A DNA stretch of 64,000 bases, taken from assembly GCF_001262605.1 (NCBI RefSeq), contig NZ_LGTC01000001.1, positions 2,151,501 through 2,215,500 on the forward strand, in the 5' to 3' direction. Made by a program: the position numbers and the translations under genes. Positions 8,373-15,698 of this stretch are shown in pieces. The notes under the pieces were generated by a model, which saw nothing but the letters and a program-made list of their open reading frames with translations, made no database searches and had not been told where the DNA came from. The first letter of the stretch is position 1. Every line of letters begins with the position of its first letter. The stretch comes from Pseudobacteroides cellulosolvens ATCC 35603 = DSM 2933. Its GTDB lineage: Bacteria; Bacillota; Clostridia; Acetivibrionales; DSM-2933.

Positions 8373-8434
8373 GTGTTGACTTAACTCGTCAACACCCGCT
8401 CAAAAGCGGAAGTATTTTTTTAATCATACCTTAG
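8329..8434. repeat. Palindromic element, copy C (best preserved)
   Basis: The outer arm ACTTCCGCT (8349-8357) pairs perfectly with AGCGGAAGT (8405-8413). The inner hairpin GTGTTGAC/GTCAACAC is a perfect 8-bp stem with a TTAACTC loop. The two ends, read inward, are TCATGATCAAAAAATAACTT and TATGATTAAAAAAATACTT, so the whole unit is one long imperfect palindrome. It lies between two small minus-strand ORFs upstream of the Imm5-like gene. Confidence 0.8.
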
Positions 8435-8572
8435 CATCCCTTCGAAAAAATTCTCATCAATTACTTGAAAGTCCCGTCCATTTTTTGTTTGTAATTTTTC
8501 TGCTTTCTCTACATTTATGTTCCTGTTACATTTCTTGAACCAGTAAAATTTTTATCGTTTGACATTTTCATA
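8420..8572 (-). CDS. Small hypothetical protein ending inside palindromic copy C
   Basis: A 50-codon frame. The better start is the third codon (ATG 8566), giving 48 residues, because AGGGG then lies 8 nt upstream. The product is hydrophilic (NDKNFTGSRNVTG ... GRDFQVIDENFFEGMLRYD) with no membrane segment or known motif. Its last codons and stop lie in the arm of copy C. It may be a genuine small gene of the toxin island or the remaining part of a longer one. I do not recognise the family. Confidence 0.4.
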
Positions 8573-8618
8573 TCCCCTGTCAATAACTTTATTGGACTGA
8601 TTATGTTATCTTACTTGA

Positions 8619-8998
8619 ATGTCTATATCAACTTTATCAGATTATTCCATTAGTGCAAATACTTTTAAAATTTATATCTCGGATAAACTATACAGGATTT
8701 TTTCCGTTTTAAGTATAAATAGCATGCTTTATAAGCCCATTGTTTTTGCTAATGTAAAAAAGATGAAACAGGACTTGTATTGGCTTTTTATACTGAGAAA
8801 TATAAATTGCTTGTCAGGTAAATCGGAATTCAATGTGGATGGTTCTGTTAACAAGCTGGTTATTGATAGCAGTAAAGTTGGATGTTATAAGGTATTTAAA
8901 GTTAAAGGAATTGCTGAAGATTTTATAATTCTAGATGAAGATATTGTTGTAGCACTTAGTGGTGCTAATGCCACTTGAGTAAGTCATGTGAAAATAGG
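8619..8998 (+). pseudogene. Truncated third Imm11-like copy
   Basis: From about 8675 the frame is ~85% identical by eye to the C-terminal 110 residues of the second Imm11-like protein, with shared SEFNVDGSVNK and SSKVGCYKVFKVKG. The first third is missing and there is no ribosome site. An in-frame TGA (8976-8978) replaces the codon for Gly seven codons before the natural end; the ancestral stop is still visible as TAG at 8996-8998. It is a decayed duplicate, typical of immunity-gene turnover. Confidence 0.75.
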
Positions 8999-9036
8999 CT
9001 AGGTATTTATATTCACTTACGCATAGGAGTTAATTA

Positions 9037-9078
9037 ATGGGTAATAAAAAAGCAGGCATGGACACGGCTTATAGTTAA
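9037..9078 (+). pseudogene. Remnant start of a toxin-like gene
   Basis: A perfectly placed AGGAG (9025-9029), 7-nt spacing and ATG open a frame MGNKKAGMDTAYS that stops after 13 codons. The MGN start resembles the nuclease gene's MGNDVAKTGA. It lies just past the third Imm11 copy. It may be the stub of a lost effector; the evidence is thin. Confidence 0.25.
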
Positions 9079-9297
9079 AACAGTAAAACACTATAGCTTT
9101 GCACAAAAAGTTGATGTTTGACTTAATAGAAGCTTTGGTACACAAAATCAATTTTTTGCAAATCACTATTATCATGCCAACCCCACAACTCACGACTCCA
9201 TTATTTAAGGTACTAACTTAAAATTAATTCTGCTTTCCTGTTAATATAGTTATAATTTATCAATTTATACAATAAGCATGCAATAAACCTCGCACTA
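9079..9297. other. Intergenic stretch without recognisable feature
   Basis: AT-rich sequence between the island remnants and the terminator of the HAF-repeat gene. No start with a ribosome site, repeat or promoter of good quality was seen on either strand. Confidence 0.5.
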
Positions 9298-9345
9298 TAG
9301 CAAAGAAATCCCAAAGAAAATTATATCTCTGGAATTTCTTTGCTA
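9298..9345 (-). terminator. Terminator-like hairpin of the HAF-repeat gene
   Basis: TAGCAAAGAAAT (9298-9309) pairs over 12 bp with ATTTCTTTGCTA (9334-9345). It lies 38 bp past the stop at 9383. No U-tract follows on the minus strand, so termination may be partial. Confidence 0.5.
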
Positions 9346-9382
9346 CTAGAACAGATAATTTTAATACACTTCTACCTAATCG

Positions 9383-11439
9383 TCATTCGATAGGTTTTAC
9401 AGATACTGAATCCAAATACAGCTCAGTGCCTTGCGGCATTGATTCCCCTAAGAAAAATGTAATCCTGCCGTTTGGATCGGTTGTATTTGATTGCATTATA
9501 TAAGAATACTCAGTCCATTCATTACATACATCTGCAGTAACCGAAGCCGAATATGAAGTCCATGGACTGTTTTCCTTCATTAAAACGATTGACGGTATAA
9601 GAAATTCCTTACTAGCCTTAGCTTTGAAGCTTACCTTATAAGTTTTTCCTACTTCTAAATTTAACCCGTATGTATAAAACTGGATGCTGTAGATTCTTGT
9701 TCCGCTGCTATTACATGTTATCCTGTATCCTGCGGGAGCCGAATCAAAGTTCATTATATCCCTTTGTCCAGATGCATTTCCACCTGTATCGGTCCATAGA
9801 TACCATTTTTTTATATTGTCTGAGAAGCTGGGGTTTTTTAGAAGTTCCGGTGTATAATGAGTCATCTGAGTTTCACATATAAAAGCTTTTCCTTTTTTAC
9901 TTCCAACCATTTGACCTCTATTATTTATATCAGATGCAATTGGTAATAAATCGGGCGAAAAATACATTACTCCATTTTTCCATAGGAATCCACCAAAGTC
10001 AGAATCTCCGATAATATCCCCTTTTTCGTTTATACAATAAGCATATGAATTTCTTACTGTAAGAGTCCCTAAATTTTTCATTGCTCCATTTTCCCATATG
10101 AACCCATAGCATCTTTCGTCTCCTATAACATAAGAGCGCCCTACAACTTGTCCTTGATCATTTATGTCTTCAGCCTCTGATGTAGTTCCTCCAAGGGTTC
10201 CTAAATCTTTCATTACTCCATTCTCATATATAAATGCATGCCATGCACTATTCCCTAAAATATCAAGCCAACCTACAACCTGCCCTTTTTCATTTATGGC
10301 ATAAGCCTTTGACTGTGACCCTCTTCCTCCAAGAGTTCCTAAATCCTTCATCACTCCATTTTCCCATATAAATGCATGAGATATGCTCTCCCCTGGTAGA
10401 GTAGAATATCCTACTATCTGTTCCTTTTCATTAATAGCTAATGCTGCGGCCCACTTTCCACCTAAACTTCCCAAATCTTTCATAACAACATTAGGGAGAA
10501 AATTGGGCGTTCTGATTGGAGTATTAGTCGAAATATTTGTAGGTGTAACAGTGGGTGTAAAGTAACCGGTGATGATTTTAAAGTTGTATATCCTAGCAGC
10601 TTCCCCGTTGTAGTATGAGGTATATATTTTAATTTCTGTCTCTCCTTGACCCGTAGCTACATATTTCCATACTTCAGCATATACAGTATAACCACTATCA
10701 TCTTTAAATAATGGCGTTTGTGAGAAACCTCTCTGAGTAAGAACTTTCCCATCTGGACCTGATATAAGTTTACATAAAAACTTGGGGTGATTCATGAAAG
10801 ATATATGAACTTCCTGACCCAAAGAAACATTAAGAGTTTGACCGTCGTTTTCATATGTAATTATTAATGGATCAATTACCGAACTGGTAACTTCCGTAAA
10901 AGAGAATGTGTCAAAATAAATCTTGGCTCCGTCATCCATTTTATTCCCTAAAAAAAGGTTAACCTTGCGTTATAGTCAGTTGTATTTAATATAAAGTATA
11001 TTTCCTGGGTTGCCCAATCCCCTGCTATTGTTACTGTTTTGCATGGAGCATACGAGTTCCATGGCTTGCAAGATTTCATGAGGTATATCGTTGGATTTGC
11101 TATTCCATCTTCACTCTTTGCCCTAAATGTCAGCTTATATTTCTTCCCAACTTCCACTTTTAAGCTTGTTGTATAAAACTGTGCATCTGAAAATATATTT
11201 CCTTTTGAAATACAATCAACTCGGTAACTTGCAGGAGCACTATCATAAATTGCTGTATCCCTTACCCCTGAGACTTTTGCAGTTCCCTCTTGACACAAAC
11301 TCCAATATACTTTATTGACAGTGAAGCTTGGGTTTTGCAGCAATTCGTTTGAAGTATCTGCATAAACTGGCATAAAACCGAAAAGTAAAACTGAGTAGAA
11401 AACAATCAGGACCTTTGCAATAAACCTAAAACCTTTCAT
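9383..11439 (-). pseudogene. Secreted HAF-repeat protein with two flanking carbohydrate-binding-like domains, frameshifted
   Basis: Two frames, 11439-10948 and 10939-9383, form one gene. The first ends ...RLTFF-stop at a run of seven T (minus strand, 10956-10950). Adding one T gives RLTFFLGNKMDDGAKIYFDT, which matches the end of the second binding domain (RITFFLGESMPQGTELYLDS). Residues 1-28 are a signal peptide. Next comes a CBM4_9-like domain (NPSF at its start), an Ig-like region, a short Thr-Pro linker, five or six HAF repeats (MKDLGTLGG, then AxxINxxGQVVG, then HAFIWENG) and a second CBM-like domain. HAF repeats are extracellular repeats of unknown function. The break may be real or a homopolymer sequencing error; if it is an error, this is a ~685-residue intact protein. 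Confidence 0.8.
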
Positions 11440-11503
11440 ACTCCTTCCCCCTTCTCTGTTCTCTTTTTTGTGTATTTGTATGGAATTATATTACTCTAAT
11501 GTA

Positions 11504-11532
11504 ATTATATATAATTAGCATAAAAATTACAA
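11504..11532 (-). promoter_or_regulatory. Sigma-A-like promoter of the HAF-repeat gene
   Basis: Minus strand TTGTAA (11532-11527), 17-bp spacer, TATAAT (11509-11504), about 65 bp before the ATG at 11439, which has GGAAGGAG upstream. Confidence 0.6.
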
Positions 11533-11650
11533 GTACACAATAGAAGCATCTAGAAAGTATAGGCATTGCAGGTTGATCTTCTATGTAAAATATGGCAAAT
11601 TACTCCAATTAACAATCTTAAGATTTATTACATTTCATCGCTTACACAAT

Positions 11651-12817
11651 TTATGCTCTTCCCAAATAGAACATCATCTTTTTTATATATGCCTTCAATC
11701 TATTCTTTAAATAATGTTTTTTCATTTTATGTTTTACAAACAAAAATGCACTCGCAAAACCTTTGTCACTGAGCATGTGAGAAAATAGTGTTTTGTCTTC
11801 TTTCGGAATAGGGGAAATGTGTCCACGTATATTAGAAATGGCAATCTTACTTTGATCCAGATTTAACTCTTTTTTAATCATGTTAGATTTAATGTTCTCA
11901 AACAAATTATTGCCTTTTTCACTATTAATCGTTAGCAATGACAATCCTTTTCCATAGTATTTCTTTAGTTCATCAATATGGATTCCCCACAAATCACCAA
12001 TTGTAATATCTCCAATTCTATCCTCATCCTTATATCTACAGGTACTACAGGCCTCCAAAACATTAAACCCATATAAATAAGACTGCATATATGGATCTGC
12101 ATTCATAACCTGCCTATATACTTTTCCGTTTTCAAATTCAATACATACAGAATAAGAATGCCAACCATACTTCTTATCTCGAAAATTCACAGATGATATT
12201 TGGGATTGGTATTTACGACATAGATATTCTTTATATTTTTCCCATGCTGTCGGTGATGGTGCTCCATGACATACAATCTCAACAGTCGTAAGCAAATCTC
12301 CATTTCTGCAATTTTTAACCGACAAGAAATTATATAAACCAGAAATTTGGCAGCCCGTTCCCACGAAAAGTGTCACCTTGGCATCATTCAAATCAGAAAG
12401 AACGCTTTGAAATATCTTATCTTTACCTAAATCACTCTTAACATACTTACTGCTACATAAATCCATTATTCCACTTATATTATCAACTCTCTTATGTACA
12501 ACACAAAAATCATTATCAAAAGATGCACCGTAAACAACTCCACCATTCTCTAAAACCGACTCTGCTATGCAACCAAAAACACCACCGGATGAACAACGAT
12601 CTACATAGGAAGCAGAGTATGCAGCATAATATTTCCTTATCTTGTTTATTGGAACATGCTTAATTACGGGGCATACTTTATCACATAAACCACAACTGCA
12701 ACACGACGCCCCTCGGTTTTGCTCCAAAAAGCCACCACTTTTATATTCAATTGTTATAGATTTCACCGGACAAACGATTTCACATGCACCGCAGCCATAA
12801 CACACATTATTATCCAT
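11651..12817 (-). CDS. Coenzyme F420 hydrogenase/dehydrogenase beta-subunit-like Fe-S protein
   Basis: 388 residues. Two 4Fe-4S motifs open the protein (CYGCGACEIVCP at 6-17 and CCSCGLCDKVCP near 39-50). The FrhB-type N- and C-terminal domains follow (SSGGVFG near 76, GTGCQISGLYNF, CxxCRYKD). Proteins of this family are common in bacterial exopolysaccharide clusters, next to polysaccharide pyruvyltransferases, even in organisms without F420. Their reaction is not established; a flavin- or Fe-S-based redox step on a sugar or acyl donor is a reasonable guess. It starts 9 bp after the pyruvyltransferase and is the last gene of the block. Confidence 0.85.
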   Translation of the reverse strand: MDNNVCYGCGACEIVCPVKSITIEYKSGGFLEQNRGASCCSCGLCDKVCPVIKHVPINKIRKYYAAYSASYVDRCSSGGVFGCIAESVLENGGVVYGASFDNDFCVVHKRVDNISGIMDLCSSKYVKSDLGKDKIFQSVLSDLNDAKVTLFVGTGCQISGLYNFLSVKNCRNGDLLTTVEIVCHGAPSPTAWEKYKEYLCRKYQSQISSVNFRDKKYGWHSYSVCIEFENGKVYRQVMNADPYMQSYLYGFNVLEACSTCRYKDEDRIGDITIGDLWGIHIDELKKYYGKGLSLLTINSEKGNNLFENIKSNMIKKELNLDQSKIAISNIRGHISPIPKEDKTLFSHMLSDKGFASAFLFVKHKMKKHYLKNRLKAYIKKMMFYLGRA

Positions 12818-12826
12818 AACTGCCCC

Positions 12827-13975
12827 CTAGTTAAAAGAATTCCTTAAGAAATGTTCTGACTTTAATCTCTCATCGTTCAGAACAGTCTGAACCTTATTAT
12901 AATCAATTGTCTTCTTTGAAGCATCACCAATACTATCTTTACTATCAATCAGTCTGTCGCTTAATCCGAACAAATCTAATACATCATAGATTCTCGAATT
13001 CATTGAAGCTGCCGAATTCTTTTTGTCGCGTTTAAAAACAAAAAACTGTTTTTGAAAATTAATAGAAAGTGCTACTCCGTGAAAAGAGTCGGTAAAAACA
13101 TATTCGGCATCGTAAATTAATTTGAGGAACTCTTTAGGACCAGCTTCATTAATTCTTTCTCCACTTCCAGCATTATCTGTTGAAACATACTCCTGCTTTG
13201 CATATGGCAGATACAACAAATCCAAATTCTTATCTTTGCAAAAGTCATATATTTTCTCACGGTATTCAATACTGTCTGAGAAGAAATAGCAGAATACATA
13301 CTTTCTGCGTGCTCTTGAAGTATCAAGAAGAGTTTCCCATTCTTGCTTAGTAATAAGAAATGTCGGATCTATCACAACTTCAACTGATTCAATGCCACTA
13401 TCTGTCAGCAGTTTTTTTGCAGTTTTTTCTCTAACAGAAACTGATTTAAATCTACTTATATAGGGTATTAATACATCTTTCTCATGTTCAGATAGGACGC
13501 TTCGGCTAATACTAGCTGCATAGGATATTTTTTTACTATCACTTTCAGTAAATCCTTGCAAAAATAACAGAAACGCACAGTTTGGGTTCCAGACCTGATC
13601 AGAACCGCTTACAAAATAATCAAATTCCCCATCAATATGTCCCAATTCCTCATCCGAAAACACAGATGTACAGGGAATATTCTCTTTTTCAAATTTAAGA
13701 AATAGTTCCTTGCGTTTATTTACAATATCTTGTATTTTCTTTCCTGCCAATTTACTCTCTACCTTAAGTAGCAGACGTTTTGCAATTTCTCCAACATTGT
13801 ACTGTGATAATTTATCCTTTCGACTATGATATACTACATTATTTTCTCCAGAGTATAAAACAACTTTTGCCTCATATCCAAGTCCACATATATAACGTGC
13901 CAAAGCGTATGCCTGTAAAACGCCACCATAATTATAGTTGTTATACAGCAACGTCAAGATTCCAATTCTCTTCAT
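12827..13975 (-). CDS. Polysaccharide pyruvyltransferase family protein
   Basis: 382 residues of the PS_pyruv_trans (CsaB/WcaK) family, with the N-terminal GILTLLYNNYNYGGVLQAYAL motif region, FVSGSDQVWNP at 143-153 and TDSFHGVALSI near 300. These enzymes move a pyruvyl group from PEP to a sugar hydroxyl, forming a ketal that adds negative charge. It overlaps the upstream GT4 by 4 bp and is followed closely by the Fe-S protein. In polymer clusters these two are often paired, and a non-PEP donor has been suggested for such pairs; that is not shown here. Confidence 0.85.
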   Translation of the reverse strand: MKRIGILTLLYNNYNYGGVLQAYALARYICGLGYEAKVVLYSGENNVVYHSRKDKLSQYNVGEIAKRLLLKVESKLAGKKIQDIVNKRKELFLKFEKENIPCTSVFSDEELGHIDGEFDYFVSGSDQVWNPNCAFLLFLQGFTESDSKKISYAASISRSVLSEHEKDVLIPYISRFKSVSVREKTAKKLLTDSGIESVEVVIDPTFLITKQEWETLLDTSRARRKYVFCYFFSDSIEYREKIYDFCKDKNLDLLYLPYAKQEYVSTDNAGSGERINEAGPKEFLKLIYDAEYVFTDSFHGVALSINFQKQFFVFKRDKKNSAASMNSRIYDVLDLFGLSDRLIDSKDSIGDASKKTIDYNKVQTVLNDERLKSEHFLRNSFN

Positions 13976-15339
13976 TTTTGTTCACTCCCTTTATAAAGAG
14001 CTTCTATTTCCGCTTCATGAATAATCATTGTCTTAATGGGAACATTTTCGACAATAAATCTGTTCATCTGCTGGATTTTTTCAGGATTGTCAAATAACTT
14101 TTTCAAAATTTGTTGCAACTCATCTTGCGTACGATATATAAAACCCGAACAGTTTGGTTGTATTAAATCCTTGGCACCAACCGTATCGCTCACAATAGCC
14201 GGAATCCCATAACTAAAGGCTTCAAGTACTGTGAATCCAAAGGTTTCATTCCATTTGCTGGGCACAACCAAAAAATCCATATCATGCATTACATTAGGAA
14301 GTTCACTGTAACTATATGGCTCATGGCATTCTGCATACTCCCTATCGAGCAATCCACTATAGGTAACCAATTTGAAGTTTTTATAATCAGCAGCAAGTGC
14401 ATCCAAACAATCAACAAGTTCAAAGAACCCTTTTCTTATAGATTGGGGACCAAGATAGCCGATTCTAATTTCTTTGTTTTGAACAATTCCTTTCTTTAAA
14501 GCTTTGCGATCTTCTATTTCTCCATTAGAAATTGTCACTACTGTGCCATTCCTAGATACATCAAAATATTGTTCAAAGATTTTCCTGGTATTATTGCTGT
14601 TAAAATGAATCACATCCATCTGCTCAAAAATGGATACATAATATTGCCTCAATCTAGCATACTTATTTATATCACTCTGGTTGACTGAGCGTCGGTCAGT
14701 TATCCATGAAACAGCTTGATAAGAAGCATTAACGCTCTGAATATGCCGTCTCCTCAATTTCTTGATAATAGACAATTGCTTTATTTGCTTATAGAGTGCT
14801 GATTGCATTAATTCTATCTTTTTCTGCGACAAAGCCGTTTTGTTGCACTGAGTGCAATCAATACAAGTCTTTCCCTCTTTACACGCAATGTCGCCAAACA
14901 TAAAACTACACTTCGGACATAAACCAAAGTAATCATGAGATGTAAATACGGTTCGTACATTTGCCTTTTTTGCTGCTATGATGCATTCCTTTGGCAATCC
15001 CATAAGAGTATGCACATGCAAAACATCAAAGCTATTTTTTTTGAAAAACCCCAGAAAAATATCTTCACTTCTAGATTCTATAAATGGCTCTATATCTTTA
15101 ATGCCATCCAATAAAGGAACTGGCATAGGATTAACAAGCTCATAATTAAAGCAACCTTCTATAGCATTGTGTTTTTTGATGTGCAATGTGCTTTTATCTA
15201 ATATAGCAAAATGCCCAGGCCACATCAAACCTACTTCATGGCCATTGCCCTTTTCTGCTTTCATCAGATCTATACAATATTTCGTCATCCCACCCGTTCT
15301 GAACGGTGGAAAGCCCAAACTGTAATGCAATATTTTCAT
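13972..15339 (-). CDS. GT4 glycosyltransferase with Cys cluster
   Basis: 455 residues. GT-B fold with MKILHYSLGFPPFRTGGMTK at the start, a donor-site ExxxFGFTVLEAF segment near 375-390, and a Cys-rich insert (CPKCSFMFGD, then CIDCTQC, residues ~138-165) that probably binds metal. Such inserts occur in a GT4 subgroup of exopolysaccharide clusters. Retaining transfer from a nucleotide sugar is expected; the sugar is unknown. Its stop overlaps the pyruvyltransferase start (ATGA), and that gene's ribosome site lies inside this one, so the two are translationally coupled. Confidence 0.85.
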   Translation of the reverse strand: MKILHYSLGFPPFRTGGMTKYCIDLMKAEKGNGHEVGLMWPGHFAILDKSTLHIKKHNAIEGCFNYELVNPMPVPLLDGIKDIEPFIESRSEDIFLGFFKKNSFDVLHVHTLMGLPKECIIAAKKANVRTVFTSHDYFGLCPKCSFMFGDIACKEGKTCIDCTQCNKTALSQKKIELMQSALYKQIKQLSIIKKLRRRHIQSVNASYQAVSWITDRRSVNQSDINKYARLRQYYVSIFEQMDVIHFNSNNTRKIFEQYFDVSRNGTVVTISNGEIEDRKALKKGIVQNKEIRIGYLGPQSIRKGFFELVDCLDALAADYKNFKLVTYSGLLDREYAECHEPYSYSELPNVMHDMDFLVVPSKWNETFGFTVLEAFSYGIPAIVSDTVGAKDLIQPNCSGFIYRTQDELQQILKKLFDNPEKIQQMNRFIVENVPIKTMIIHEAEIEALYKGSEQK

Positions 15340-15415
15340 ATTTCAATTACTCCTCTCTGCTGATGAAAGCTTTTCTAGTCAAAATCGCACCTATTTTATA
15401 ATTTGGTTGATGAAT

Positions 15416-15613
15416 CTATCCTAGAATTCCCAATACTAGTGAATTATCTGGAACACCAAAATTCACAAATGATCCTGGTTGAATATGTACTATATTTCCT
15501 ATTCTGACACAATTATTTTTAACAATATCTCCATAGTGCAGAATTCTAAAATTATCACCAATTATTGTACTTGCTGGTATAGTCAGCAAATATATTTCTA
15601 AATTACTGTGCAT
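15416..15613 (-). pseudogene. Remnant of a hexapeptide-repeat acyltransferase
   Basis: A 65-codon frame with left-handed beta-helix hexapeptide character. The signature IPASTIIGDNFRILHYGDIV and the closing VPDNSLVLGI resemble the C-terminus of serine-acetyltransferase-like enzymes. The central coils expected between them are missing and no ribosome site is seen. It lies between the flippase/nitroreductase gene and the GT4, and is probably an old sugar O-acetyltransferase gene lost by deletion. Confidence 0.6.
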
Positions 15614-15698
15614 AGTCCACGGTTAACATAAAATCGATTAAAACTCATATTCATTTGACTTATCAACCGTGTTGAAGTCATCCACCAGACATCATTCT

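Noticed and set aside
1287..8434. Reading the palindromic elements as integron attC sites
   Set aside because: The ends lack the GTTRRRY / RYYYAAC core sites, and no integrase gene is in the window.
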